From contig NZ_JANHOH010000001.1 in NCBI RefSeq assembly GCF_024498135.1, positions 2,418,001 through 2,482,000 on the forward strand: a stretch of DNA of 64,000 nucleotides, read 5' to 3'. Shown in pieces: positions 25,193-33,961 of this stretch; the stretch's first letter is position 1; each line of letters opens with the position of its first letter. The DNA comes from Mucilaginibacter aquariorum. GTDB taxonomy: Bacteria; Bacteroidota; Bacteroidia; Sphingobacteriales; Sphingobacteriaceae. Below the pieces are notes generated by a model. It was not told the DNA's origin and did no database searches. It saw only the letters and a list, made by a program, of their open reading frames with translations. The translations under genes and the position numbers were made by a program.

Positions 25193-27528
25193 AGAAACTT
25201 TACTACTACCTTTTACCTTGCTTATTGTTTTCAAACGCTGTAATAGCGCAAAACGAAAACAACCCCGGATCTAACCACGGCAACAAATTTGAGCAATTGG
25301 GTACCATGCTAAGCACTCCCAACGAGTATCGCTCTGCATCTGGTGCGCCGGGGCCAAAATATTGGCAGCAAAAAGCCGATTACGAGATAACTGCCAAATT
25401 AGACGATGATAAACAACGCCTGGATGGTGTAGAAACCATAACCTACACCAATAACTCGCCAGACCCGCTTACCTACCTTTGGTTACAGCTTGACGAGAAC
25501 GAGCATAAAAAAGATGCCGAGAACCAAAAGTTTGACGAGAGCAAAATGCAAAGCAAAATGAGCTTGCGCCAGCTGCAAGGTATAATGGGCCATGATCTTG
25601 ACCTGGGTAACCATATTGTAAGCATTAAAGATGTTAACGGCAACGCGCTTAAATACACTATTAACCAAACCATGATGCGGGTAGAGTTGCCTGCAACCTT
25701 ACAACCGGGCCAAAAGTTCCGCTTTAAGGTAACCTGGTGGTATAACATCAGCGACAGGCTAACAATTGGCGGCCGTGGCGGTTACGAGTTTTTTCCAGAG
25801 GATGGAAATTACCTGTATACCATGGCACAGTGGTACCCGCGCATGGCTGTTTACAGCGATTTTCAGGGATGGCAAAATAAACAATTTACCGGTCGCGGTG
25901 AATTTGCCTTAGCCTTTGGCGATTTTAAAGTAAACATTAATGTACCTGCCGACCATGTAGTAGGTGGAACAGGCCAGTGCAGCAACTACGCGCAAACCCT
26001 TACAACAGCGCAATTAAAACGTTGGAACGAAGCACAAAACGCTACCCAGCCCATTGAAGTGGTAAACCTTAACGAGGTTAAACAACTAATGAAAGGCCAC
26101 TCAACAGCCCGCAAAACATGGAGCTTCCACGCTGAGAATGTACGTGACTTTGCATGGGTAAGCTCGCGACGAATTGTGTGGGATGCCATGAGCACCCGTG
26201 TAGACGGTGGCAAAAAAGTGATGGCGATGTCGTACTATGGCCCCGAGGCTTATGGCCTATATCGTCGTTATTCTACCAAAGTTGTTGCTCATACCCTGCG
26301 TAGCTATTCTAAAACAACATTCCCTTACCCATACCCGGTTGCTATTTCTGTTGAAGCATCAAACGGGATGGAGTACCCAATGATATGCTTTAACTATGGC
26401 CGTACCGAAAAGGATGGTACATACAGCGAGGCCACAAAAAATGGGATGATAGGCGTTATCATCCACGAGGTTGGTCACAACTTTTTCCCGATGATAGTAA
26501 ACTCTGATGAGCGCCAGTGGACCTGGATGGACGAAGGCTTGAACACTTTTTGCCAGTACCTTGCCGAGCAGTCATGGGATCCTAACTACCCATCACAGCG
26601 TGGCCCGGCTTATAAGATAGTGGATTACATGAAGCTGCCGAAGAACGAGTTGGAACCCATAATGACCAACTCAGAGAACATTACCCGCTTTGGCCCCAAC
26701 GCCTATGCAAAACCGGCAACGGCATTAAACATACTGCGCGAAACCGTAATGGGCCGCGAATTATTCGACTACGCCTTTAAAACCTACGCACACCGCTGGG
26801 CATTTAAACACCCTACCCCTGCCGATCTGTTCCGTACCATGGAAGATGCTTCGGCTGTTGATCTGGATTGGTTTTGGCGCGGCTGGTTCTACGGAACCGA
26901 CCCGGTTGATATATCGCTGGATAGCGTAAAATACTATCGCCTTAACACTAAAAACCCGGCAAACGAAGCCACGTTCGACCGTGCACAGTTTGACCGCAAC
27001 CTGGATAACATCAGCACTAAACGCAATAAAGCCGCAGGTGATAAATTTACGGTTGAGGCTGATACCGCCCTGCAAGATTTTTATAGCAAGTGGGACCGCT
27101 TTGCCGCCACCCCAATGACCACACAAAGCTATCAGGCCATGTACAACGCTTTAAGCCCGGATGAGAAGAAACTATACGATACCAAAAACTTCTTTTACGA
27201 GCTAAGCCTTACTAACCGTGGTGGCTGTGTATCGCCATTAATTATTGAGTGGACCTATACTGATGGCAGCAAGGAAACCGAAACGATATCGGCCTATATA
27301 TGGCGCCATAACGAGCAAAAGGTAACCAAGGTGTTTGCCAAAACCAAAGAGGTACGTTCTATTAAACTCGACCCTGAACGCGAAACCGCCGATATTGACG
27401 AGAGTAATAATAGCTGGCCAAGAGAAATGGCACCAACACGCTTCGAGCTGTTTAAACAGCAAACCCTGCCAAGGGGTGCCACCAGCGGGGCTAACCCAAT
27501 GCAGCAATCCAGAAAAACAACACCATAA
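25189..27528 (+). CDS. M1 family metallopeptidase
   Basis: 779 aa with a signal peptide (AVIA-QNE, about residue 21). The zinc site is HEVGH at 426-430 and E449 (WMDEGLNTF), the HExxH-18-E spacing of M1 aminopeptidases, preceded by a GMEYPMI gluzincin substrate motif. It is predicted to be periplasmic or outer-membrane associated and to trim N-terminal residues. It is coupled to the HupE-like gene. Its transcript ends at the hairpin just behind it. Confidence 0.95.
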   Translation: MKKLYYYLLPCLLFSNAVIAQNENNPGSNHGNKFEQLGTMLSTPNEYRSASGAPGPKYWQQKADYEITAKLDDDKQRLDGVETITYTNNSPDPLTYLWLQLDENEHKKDAENQKFDESKMQSKMSLRQLQGIMGHDLDLGNHIVSIKDVNGNALKYTINQTMMRVELPATLQPGQKFRFKVTWWYNISDRLTIGGRGGYEFFPEDGNYLYTMAQWYPRMAVYSDFQGWQNKQFTGRGEFALAFGDFKVNINVPADHVVGGTGQCSNYAQTLTTAQLKRWNEAQNATQPIEVVNLNEVKQLMKGHSTARKTWSFHAENVRDFAWVSSRRIVWDAMSTRVDGGKKVMAMSYYGPEAYGLYRRYSTKVVAHTLRSYSKTTFPYPYPVAISVEASNGMEYPMICFNYGRTEKDGTYSEATKNGMIGVIIHEVGHNFFPMIVNSDERQWTWMDEGLNTFCQYLAEQSWDPNYPSQRGPAYKIVDYMKLPKNELEPIMTNSENITRFGPNAYAKPATALNILRETVMGRELFDYAFKTYAHRWAFKHPTPADLFRTMEDASAVDLDWFWRGWFYGTDPVDISLDSVKYYRLNTKNPANEATFDRAQFDRNLDNISTKRNKAAGDKFTVEADTALQDFYSKWDRFAATPMTTQSYQAMYNALSPDEKKLYDTKNFFYELSLTNRGGCVSPLIIEWTYTDGSKETETISAYIWRHNEQKVTKVFAKTKEVRSIKLDPERETADIDESNNSWPREMAPTRFELFKQQTLPRGATSGANPMQQSRKTTP

Positions 27529-27529
27529 C

Positions 27530-27563
27530 AAAAAGCCTCCCAACATCAGTCGGGAGGCTTTTT
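27530..27563 (+). terminator. terminator of the M1 peptidase
   Basis: AAAAAGCCTCCC pairs perfectly with GGGAGGCTTTTT around a 10-nt loop. It lies 2 bp after the M1 stop codon. Confidence 0.92.
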
Positions 27564-27597
27564 GTTTATTAAGTATTTGCCATCAAGTGGCAATGTT

Positions 27598-28116
27598 TTA
27601 TTTATTAGTATTGAGCGCTACGTTAAATTTGCCCTCGGTTACAGCTTTAGTTTTTACCGCACCGCCGCCGGCTGCTACTGTTGCAAGATTGCCCTTAAAC
27701 GTACCTTGTACGTTGGTTGAAGAAGCAGCTGTAATAGTAACACTTACCGCATTTGCAGCAATACTATCGTCGTTCAAATAGCTTTCATTACTGGCTGTTA
27801 ACAATAAAATTGTTGGTTTATTGGGATCAGCAGCGCCCCCTGAAGTGTAGGTTTGTCCGGCTGTTAATGCGCCAATTACCGATATTGATATTTTATTCCC
27901 TTTAGCATCGGTGCCTTGTATACTGGTAACAGTAGCAGCACCAGCTTCGTTGGTTGTTGCCAGCATATTGGTATTAAATTCTGTTAAGGTACCGTCAATT
28001 TTGGCTGTCACCGCAGCTTCCGGAATTACTGGTACATCTCCATCTTTTGTGCATGAGCTAAATGTAATTGTTCCTAATGCCAGGGCCGATAAAAATAATG
28101 TTTTGATAAATTTCAT
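27598..28116 (-). CDS. small lipoprotein of unknown function
   Basis: 172 aa with a signal peptide and lipobox ITFSSC (Cys at residue 22). The mature part is Thr/Ala/Val-rich, with AKIDGTLTEFNTNM and TASNESYLNDDS stretches, resembling the DUF6252-like single-domain lipoproteins of Bacteroidota. No catalytic residues are apparent. It is probably exported and may be surface-exposed. One copy of the LytTR-like direct repeat (28384-28410) lies about 270-295 bp upstream. Confidence 0.75.
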   Translation of the reverse strand: MKFIKTLFLSALALGTITFSSCTKDGDVPVIPEAAVTAKIDGTLTEFNTNMLATTNEAGAATVTSIQGTDAKGNKISISVIGALTAGQTYTSGGAADPNKPTILLLTASNESYLNDDSIAANAVSVTITAASSTNVQGTFKGNLATVAAGGGAVKTKAVTEGKFNVALNTNK

Positions 28117-28380
28117 AGATGTATAAATGTTAATTAATAAAAATGTACTTCTGTAGGCTGTACAGCACTCAAACGCATTTTACATACATTTGTTTTAATT
28201 AAAGAGCACAAAATTATACACGTGCGAAACAACCAGTCATTAATTTCCAATCATAAACACAAACTCAAAAAGCACGAAGAGCACAGAGGTTAACTAAATC
28301 TCACAAAAGAAACCTCCGTGTTCCCATGCCTAAAATTTTATATTGGTACAAGTAAGTATTTTATTCATCCATATAAAAAA

Positions 28381-28411
28381 GCGATAGACCGGCACATAAA
28401 AAACATAGATG
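28381..28411 (-). promoter_or_regulatory. direct repeat with 21-bp period, copy 1 (LytTR-like operator)
   Basis: On the plus strand ATAGAC (28384-28389) and ATAGAT (28405-28410) are exactly 21 bp apart, preceded by an A-tract and GCG. On the minus strand this reads ATCTAT-N15-GTCTATCGC. LytTR regulators bind two direct repeats spaced two helical turns apart. A second copy is at 28953-28983. Confidence 0.55.
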
Positions 28412-28436
28412 TAAAGGCATTTTTAACCGTTAAAAA

Positions 28437-28464
28437 AAATGCCCATGCTTATGCATGGGCATTT
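28437..28464. terminator. terminator of the 127-aa secreted protein gene
   Basis: AAATGCCCATGC pairs with GCATGGGCATTT around TTAT, with an A-tract on the left that gives U residues for the minus-strand transcript. It lies 19 bp after the gene's stop. Confidence 0.9.
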
Positions 28465-28482
28465 ACTTATTAATGGGTGCTT

Positions 28483-28866
28483 TTATTGTAAAAACACATA
28501 TGCTTTGTTACCGTACTCCTGGTAAACATGCAATTGTTTAGTAATTGATGTGTTGTTGGCATTAACGGTAACCGAGTAATCCCCTGTTTCCAGTTCAGAA
28601 AGGTTGTAAGCTTTTTCTATCGTTTTGCCTTTTGCCAATTTATCATTCAGTATCACCTGGTTGTTTTTATCGGTAATAATAACCGAACCAGCTGCCGTGG
28701 TTTGTTGTATACTAATGCCGAAACCTAAAGCGGTACGCATGGCCTGTACAACTATAGCGCTGTTTGCATCGTCGTTGTTATTAACAATACTTTTGGCTGG
28801 TGTGGCTGCAAATAAACCTGTACTTAATACTAATAATAATGCTGCTAATGTGAATGACTTTTTCAT
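28483..28866 (-). CDS. small secreted beta-rich protein, unknown
   Basis: 127 aa with a clear signal peptide (MKKSFTLAALLLVLSTGLFA, cleavage near residue 21). The mature protein is a single beta-sandwich-like unit; YNLSELETGDYSVTVNAN resembles the closing strands of DUF3244 or sorting-domain folds. The length (about 106 aa after cleavage) suits a small periplasmic protein. The divergently transcribed LytS/LytTR operon lies next to it, and a 21-bp-period direct repeat lies in the shared spacer, so it is a candidate target of that system. Confidence 0.75.
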   Translation of the reverse strand: MKKSFTLAALLLVLSTGLFAATPAKSIVNNNDDANSAIVVQAMRTALGFGISIQQTTAAGSVIITDKNNQVILNDKLAKGKTIEKAYNLSELETGDYSVTVNANNTSITKQLHVYQEYGNKAYVFLQ

Positions 28867-28952
28867 GATCTTTTCGTTTTAATTATGTTTTTAAATTTTG
28901 TTATGAACTTTCAATGCTCAAAGAAACAGCTGTTTACATTACTAAAAAAACG

Positions 28953-28983
28953 CGATAGACCAGCGGCAGCGACAAATAGACGG
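28953..28983 (-). promoter_or_regulatory. direct repeat with 21-bp period, copy 2 (LytTR-like operator)
   Basis: ATAGAC at 28956-28961 and again at 28977-28982, exactly 21 bp apart, preceded by an A-tract and CGCG. Minus-strand reading: GTCTAT-N15-GTCTATCGCG. It sits about 90 bp upstream of the secreted protein gene and about 175 bp upstream of the histidine kinase gene, between divergent transcripts. Confidence 0.6.
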
Positions 28984-29157
28984 AAGCCCGTTTTTGTTCT
29001 GCGAAAGCCGAATTAAGGGAATTGTAGGGTTAAAGCTTAACCCCAACCGGTAAAAACGCCTGCTCATCGGTAAACTTTGATTGCCTGTAGATTTTATTGG
29101 CATATTGACCGCAGCATTTGTAATATTGTGATAACCTGTCCATTAAACCTAAAGGGA

Positions 29158-30228
29158 ATGATATTTCAAAGATCTAAAAGCACATTGGTTAACATCCTTA
29201 TTCAAACCCTTATATGGATAGTGTTGGGTATAGTACTGCTATTTAATCAGCCCCTTGGGTGGAATATTGAGGTACCTTGTCAATTTTGGATAAAGCAGGT
29301 ATTTATTTTCTTCCTGCTGATAGCCGCCTACTACTTAAATGCCTATACGTTAGTCCCCAGGTTTTTACTGAAGAACCGTACAGGTATTTATTTTTTACTG
29401 ATAGCGTTGGTCATAGCCGTTATAATGGTACTCACCAGTTGGATCGATAACTATCTTGAACTTCCACGCCTTTTCTACGAAGCGTTTATGAAGAAAAAGA
29501 ACTCATTACAAAGCATCAAGGGCAAGCATGGCTATGATATTCTTACACTGGCTATATCGGCATTGGTATTGGGCATAAGCACCAGCATCACCACTACCCA
29601 GATCTGGCAGCGCGACAAACAACGCCATCAGGAAATGGAGCAGGAAAAGATCAGTTCGGAGCTATCCTTTTTAAAAGCGCAGATAAACCCGCATTTCTTT
29701 TTTAATACCCTAAATAACATATACGCGCTTACGGTAGTCAACGTAGAAACATCGCGTACTGCCCTGCATCAGCTATCGCGGATGATGCGATATGTGCTTT
29801 ACGATACCCAAAACAGCACCGCCCTGTTAAGCCAGGAGATAGCTTTTATTAAAGATTATATTAGCCTGATGCAATTAAGGCTTACCGACAAAGTAACAGT
29901 GAATTTCAGCAGCCCAAGCCCTTTAAAAGATTTTGCGGTGGCACCAATGCTGTTCCTCACTTTTGTAGAAAATGCTTTTAAACACGGCATAAGTGATACC
30001 CAGCCCAGCACCATTGATGTTATTATTGAGCAGGATGACAATAAGGTGAATTTAACAGTAAAGAACAGCATATATAAAACTCAGGACAGCATAGAAGAGA
30101 ACCAGGGTATTGGCCTCAATAATACTATCCGCAGGTTAGATCTGCTTTACCCCGGCAAATACACTTTAAAGGTTGATGATACCGGCGAAGGAAATATGTA
30201 TATTGTTAACTTAACCATTCAGCTGTAA
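29158..30228 (+). CDS. LytS/YehU-type sensor histidine kinase
   Basis: 356 aa from ATG 29158 (MIFQRSKSTLV); in-frame starts further upstream are poor. Four N-terminal transmembrane helices (roughly residues 10-140) without a periplasmic sensor domain are followed by the His_kinase domain with H179 in QINPHFFFNTLN and an HATPase_c domain with FVENAFKHGI and GIGLNN. It phosphorylates the LytTR regulator encoded 3 bp downstream. The signal is unknown; the membrane part itself is probably the sensor. Confidence 0.93.
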   Translation: MIFQRSKSTLVNILIQTLIWIVLGIVLLFNQPLGWNIEVPCQFWIKQVFIFFLLIAAYYLNAYTLVPRFLLKNRTGIYFLLIALVIAVIMVLTSWIDNYLELPRLFYEAFMKKKNSLQSIKGKHGYDILTLAISALVLGISTSITTTQIWQRDKQRHQEMEQEKISSELSFLKAQINPHFFFNTLNNIYALTVVNVETSRTALHQLSRMMRYVLYDTQNSTALLSQEIAFIKDYISLMQLRLTDKVTVNFSSPSPLKDFAVAPMLFLTFVENAFKHGISDTQPSTIDVIIEQDDNKVNLTVKNSIYKTQDSIEENQGIGLNNTIRRLDLLYPGKYTLKVDDTGEGNMYIVNLTIQL

Positions 30229-30231
30229 CAT

Positions 30232-30981
30232 ATGACTATAAATTGCATAGCTGTTGATGACGAGCCTTTAGCCCTTGGGCTGATCTGTGCTTTTATTGAG
30301 CAAACGCCTTTCCTGAATTTGGTTGGCCGCTACAGCAGTGCGGTGGAGGCTTTGAGTGGGTTACAGGAGCATAAAGTAGACCTCATATTTTTGGATATAC
30401 AAATGCCAAACCTTAACGGCATCGAGCTTGCCCGGGTATTGGACAGCCGCGGGCCAAACAAACCCCGCATCATTTTCACTACAGCTTATAACCAGTTTGC
30501 TTTGGAAGGATATAAGGTAGACGCGCTGGATTACCTGCTGAAACCTTTCAACTACGAAGAGTTTTTGCATGCATCAAACAAAGCTTTGGCTTATGCAGAG
30601 TTACTGCAAAAATCAAATGCTCAACCCGCCGCAGAACCGGCAGCCCCCGAACGTGTGGAAGATGATTACCTGTTTGTAAAGGTAGAGTATCAGTTAGTGC
30701 GCATTGCCCTTAATGATATTTTGTACATGGAAAGCCTGAAGGATTATGTAAAGATCTTCCTGAAAAATACCGAGAAAGCCATCCTGACCCTCAGCAGCCT
30801 GAAAGCCCTGGAAGAAAAGCTACCCGCCAAGCGTTTTATGCGCGTGCACCGCTCGTATATTGTATCGCTCGATAAAATAAACTCCATCACCCGTAATGCA
30901 CTTCAAATTGGCAAAATAAATATTACCGTAGGCGACCAGTACAAAGAGGAGTTCGGTAAGTTTTTGAGTAAGTGGGTGTAA
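30232..30981 (+). CDS. LytTR family response regulator
   Basis: 249 aa. The receiver domain has the acidic pair D9-D10 (AVDDEPLAL), phospho-acceptor D55 (LIFLDIQMP), T85 (TTAYNQF) and K108 (LLKPF). A Pro/Ala-rich linker leads to a C-terminal LytTR DNA-binding domain (about 150-249, YMESLKDYVKIF and FMRVHRSYIVSLDKI). LytTR domains bind paired direct repeats. The start ATG is 3 bp after the kinase stop. Two candidate sites with a 21-bp period are at 28381-28411 and 28953-28983. Confidence 0.95.
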   Translation: MTINCIAVDDEPLALGLICAFIEQTPFLNLVGRYSSAVEALSGLQEHKVDLIFLDIQMPNLNGIELARVLDSRGPNKPRIIFTTAYNQFALEGYKVDALDYLLKPFNYEEFLHASNKALAYAELLQKSNAQPAAEPAAPERVEDDYLFVKVEYQLVRIALNDILYMESLKDYVKIFLKNTEKAILTLSSLKALEEKLPAKRFMRVHRSYIVSLDKINSITRNALQIGKINITVGDQYKEEFGKFLSKWV

Positions 30982-31075
30982 CCCGTAGGACGAGAAAGTA
31001 ATTAAACTGCCATAACTCTCCGGCATGTATTTAAGCGTAAACCAAATTAATATTCTATTCGTTTATAAGATAACT

Positions 31076-31621
31076 ATGAATATTCAGAAAATAACATTTG
31101 GCAACGGCTGCTTTTGGTGCACCGAAGCTATCTTCCAGTCGGTAAAGGGCGTAATATCAGTAACATCCGGCTATACGGGCGGGCATACAAAAAAACCAAC
31201 CTATATGGAAATTTGTAATGGCGATACCGGCCATGCAGAAGCTTTAGAGGTAGAATTTGATGCTGATGTACTATCATTGGATGAACTGTTGCTGGTTTTT
31301 TTTAAAACACACAATCCAACTACGCTTAACCGCCAGGGTAATGATGTAGGCACGCAATACCGTTCGGCCATATTTTACCATACCGATGAGCAAAAGCAAC
31401 GATCGGAAGAGATGATCCGGAAACTAACCGAAGAGAAAGTTTATGATAAACCAATTGTAACCGAAGTTACCCCGGTAAGTGAGTTTTACAAGGCCGAAGA
31501 TTCTCATCAAAATTATTACAATGATAACCCCATGAAGCCGTATTGCGCCTTTGTGATACAGCCCAAATTAAATAAGTTTGTAAAAGAATTTACTGATAAA
31601 GTAAAGCCCGAACTTTTATAA
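31076..31621 (+). CDS. msrA: peptide-methionine (S)-S-oxide reductase
   Basis: 181 aa from ATG 31076; an upstream in-frame ATG at 31025 adds an unlikely leader. The catalytic motif GCFWCTEAIF has C12 as nucleophile and C15 as a second Cys, and the family blocks VTSGYTGGH and GTQYRSAIFY are present. MsrA reduces the S-epimer of methionine sulfoxide using thioredoxin. No signal peptide, so it is cytoplasmic. The phosphatase gene follows 16 bp downstream. Confidence 0.97.
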   Translation: MNIQKITFGNGCFWCTEAIFQSVKGVISVTSGYTGGHTKKPTYMEICNGDTGHAEALEVEFDADVLSLDELLLVFFKTHNPTTLNRQGNDVGTQYRSAIFYHTDEQKQRSEEMIRKLTEEKVYDKPIVTEVTPVSEFYKAEDSHQNYYNDNPMKPYCAFVIQPKLNKFVKEFTDKVKPELL

Positions 31622-31637
31622 CCGGGTAAATATTTAA

Positions 31638-32441
31638 ATGAAGAGATCATTAACCGTCCTGCTGGCAGGTACCCTATTATTGGCCGCCTGTTCCACCCCA
31701 AAAAAAATCGAAAGCACATCTATTGCTAACAATGGCAAAGTTTGGGCTTCACTTTGGCAGCAACGGTCGGCAGAGTATAAAGCATTATGTTTCCAGGCTT
31801 ATAACATTGCTAAACTACGCCTGGATGAGGCACTAAAAAACCCGGGTGGCAAACCACTGGCCTTAGTTACGGATATTGATGAAACAGTTTTAGATAACAG
31901 CCCGTACGATGCCATGCGTGCTGCAAAAAACGAAGAATACAGCCTGGCCACCTGGAAAGCATGGACAGCCAAAGCCGAGGCAGATACCGTACCCGGGGCT
32001 CCTGCATTTTTTAAATACGCGGCGTCAAAGGGTGTGGCGGTTTTTTATATCACCAATCGTGATGAAGATGAACGTGCGGGCACGATTAAAAACTTGCAGC
32101 GATACAACTTACCTAACACCGATAACGAGCATGTGCTGTTAAGGCAAACATCGTCCAGCAAAGAAACCCGCCGCCAGCAAGTATTGAAGAATTATAATAT
32201 TGTGTTGCTTTGCGGCGATAATCTGCCCGATTTTGATATGCTATACGATAATAAACCTGCCGAGCCCAACAGACAGGCGGCTACCGAGCAATTGAAAAAA
32301 GAATTTGGCAGTAAGTACATTGTGATACCTAATGTATCTTATGGTGATTTTGAGGGCGCTTTGTTTAATTACAACTACAAGCTAATCGGCGCACAAAAGG
32401 ATTCGATCATCAGGGCGAAGATTAAGGTAGATAAGCAGTAG
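31638..32441 (+). CDS. 5'-nucleotidase, lipoprotein e(P4) family
   Basis: 267 aa. Lipoprotein signal with LLAACSTP (Cys18). HAD-superfamily acid phosphatase of the e(P4)/OlpA type: the catalytic D79 and D81 in LVTDIDETVLDN, then a FYITNRDEDE motif and a GDNLPDFD motif. It should dephosphorylate nucleoside monophosphates and other phosphomonoesters on the cell surface or in the periplasm. It may be cotranscribed with msrA. The hairpin repeat at 32445-32525 serves as its terminator. Confidence 0.93.
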   Translation: MKRSLTVLLAGTLLLAACSTPKKIESTSIANNGKVWASLWQQRSAEYKALCFQAYNIAKLRLDEALKNPGGKPLALVTDIDETVLDNSPYDAMRAAKNEEYSLATWKAWTAKAEADTVPGAPAFFKYAASKGVAVFYITNRDEDERAGTIKNLQRYNLPNTDNEHVLLRQTSSSKETRRQQVLKNYNIVLLCGDNLPDFDMLYDNKPAEPNRQAATEQLKKEFGSKYIVIPNVSYGDFEGALFNYNYKLIGAQKDSIIRAKIKVDKQ

Positions 32442-32444
32442 GGC

Positions 32445-32525
32445 CTCACCCCCGCCCCTCTCCAAAGGATAGGGCGTAAAAGTTATTTTTAAAATCCTCT
32501 CCTTTGGAGAGGATTTAGGTGAGGC
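32445..32525. repeat. CCTCACC..GGTGAGG palindromic repeat, family A
   Basis: An 81-bp imperfect palindrome. CCTCTCC and TTTGGAGAGG elements are nested, and the ends CCTCACC / GGTGAGG are complementary; seven T residues follow 32525. It behaves as a terminator for the phosphatase gene. Related elements are at 40570-40600, 41765-41795, 49530-49640, 54838-54963 and 56237-56262. Confidence 0.75.
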
Positions 32526-32600
32526 TTTTTTTCCTATTTTTATACAAAAAGAAACACTCCGCAAACTTGTTTGTTGATAATCCTTTAAACCTCACAACGC

Positions 32601-33467
32601 ATGACCACCCTTGAGAATGAATTTCTGAAAGTTACCATTGATGCCAAAGGCGCGCAGCTAACTTCATTATATAATAAAGAAACTGGTGTTGAACAACTCT
32701 GGCAGGCCGACCCTAATGTTTGGGGCTACCATGCGCCAAACCTGTTCCCTATTGTTGGCGGGTTACTGAACAATGAACTACATGTTGACGGCAAAACCTA
32801 CAGCATGAACAGGCACGGCTTTGCAAGGCAGTCGGATTTTATTCTGTTGGATAGTGACGATGCACACGCTGGTTTCTCGTTACCGCACTGCGAGAAAACG
32901 CTGGCTGTATTCCCTTATAAATTCGATTTTCAGGTATTGTATACACTGATTGAAAACGCGCTGCGGGTAACGTATAAGCTGATCAATCGAGACACAAAAC
33001 CGGTTTACTTTTCGGTAGGCGGGCACCCCGCGTTTAATGTACCGTTTAACGCAGGCGAAAATTATGAGGATTACTACCTGGAGTTTGAAACACAAGAGAA
33101 GCTGGAAACTCATGTGCTAAATGCTGATGGCCTGTTCAGTGGCGAAAAGCATCCTGTGGCTACACCTAATAAAAGACTCTACCTAACCCGCGAATTATTT
33201 GCCGGGGACGCATTGGTTTTTAAGAATTTACAATCGCGCATGGTAACCATTAAGAGTGATAAACACAACCAAACACTATCGGTTGAGTTTCCGCATTTTA
33301 ATTACCTGGGGCTTTGGGCTAAACCTGGTGCCGATTTTGTATGCATTGAACCATGGCTGGGTTGTGCAGATTCGGCTGGTGAACCCAAAGATATTACTGT
33401 GAAAGAAAATATACAAAAAACCGTTGTAGGCCATGTTTTTGAGGCATCTTTTTACATCAGCATATGA
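32601..33467 (+). CDS. aldose 1-epimerase family protein
   Basis: 288 aa. Galactose mutarotase-like beta-sandwich; residues fitting the active site are the His of MNRHGFARQ, the GGHPAFNVPF block and the Glu of FVCIEPWLGCAD. It interconverts alpha and beta anomers of an aldose or aldose phosphate (YeaD-like group). No signal peptide, so cytoplasmic. It stands alone downstream of the family A repeat. Confidence 0.92.
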   Translation: MTTLENEFLKVTIDAKGAQLTSLYNKETGVEQLWQADPNVWGYHAPNLFPIVGGLLNNELHVDGKTYSMNRHGFARQSDFILLDSDDAHAGFSLPHCEKTLAVFPYKFDFQVLYTLIENALRVTYKLINRDTKPVYFSVGGHPAFNVPFNAGENYEDYYLEFETQEKLETHVLNADGLFSGEKHPVATPNKRLYLTRELFAGDALVFKNLQSRMVTIKSDKHNQTLSVEFPHFNYLGLWAKPGADFVCIEPWLGCADSAGEPKDITVKENIQKTVVGHVFEASFYISI

Positions 33468-33551
33468 AAGTTGATTATTTTATATATTTTTTAAAACATT
33501 TGAATTGTTTTTAAGCTTATCACTAAAATACTTACATATAACAACACAACT

Positions 33552-33890
33552 ATGAAAAAGAAAATCTATCTAATTGCTATGACAATGCTACTTACTGTAG
33601 CTGCCTTTAACAGTAATGCTGCAACATTTACTGACAAGAAAGATGTTTATAAAGAAGCTGCTGCCAACATGACCAAAGAGCAGAGAGTAGCCCGTGTTGA
33701 AGAGATAAAGACGCGTGTTGAAGAGATAAAAGCAATGGACAAATCTCAGTTGAACAAAGCAGAAAAGAAAGAATTAAAATCTGAATTAAAAGAACTTAAG
33801 CAAGAAGCACAAGCCATGGGCGGCGGTGGTATTTACCTTTCTATTGGTGCAATTATCATCATCATTTTAGTATTGATCCTGATCTTGTAA
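33552..33890 (+). CDS. secreted coiled-coil protein with C-terminal hydrophobic tail
   Basis: 112 aa. A signal peptide (to about residue 23, SNA-ATF), a Lys/Glu-rich coiled coil (about 32-87, VEEIKTRVEEIKAMDKSQ), a GGGG hinge and a strongly hydrophobic C-terminal segment of about 20 residues with no basic end (LSIGAIIIIILVLILIL). This suggests an exported protein anchored by its tail. No family name known to me, although similar proteins occur in Bacteroidota. A perfect hairpin terminator follows. Confidence 0.8.
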   Translation: MKKKIYLIAMTMLLTVAAFNSNAATFTDKKDVYKEAAANMTKEQRVARVEEIKTRVEEIKAMDKSQLNKAEKKELKSELKELKQEAQAMGGGGIYLSIGAIIIIILVLILIL

Positions 33891-33916
33891 TTAAAACATA
33901 CAAAAAAACACTTGCG

Positions 33917-33949
33917 AAAAAAGAGGCGCCAAAATGGTGCCTCTTTTTT
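33917..33949 (+). terminator. terminator behind the coiled-coil protein gene
   Basis: AAAAAAGAGGCGCCA pairs with TGGTGCCTCTTTTTT (one G-U) around AAA; T-run at the 3' end. It can also serve the convergent GH35 gene, whose stop lies at 33962. Confidence 0.92.
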
Positions 33950-33961
33950 GTTATAAATCCG

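Larger units (their letters stand above)
28117..28482. other. intergenic region with a hairpin repeat and a LytTR-like site
   Basis: 366 bp. It contains an imperfect hairpin near 28282-28320 (CACAGAGGTT with AACCTCCGTG), the direct-repeat site at 28381-28411 and the terminator at 28437-28464. No ORF of credible length. Confidence 0.6.

Noticed and set aside
28437..28464. A riboswitch at the GCATGGGC hairpin
   Set aside because: It lies behind a stop codon with an A/T-rich flank; a plain terminator explains it.
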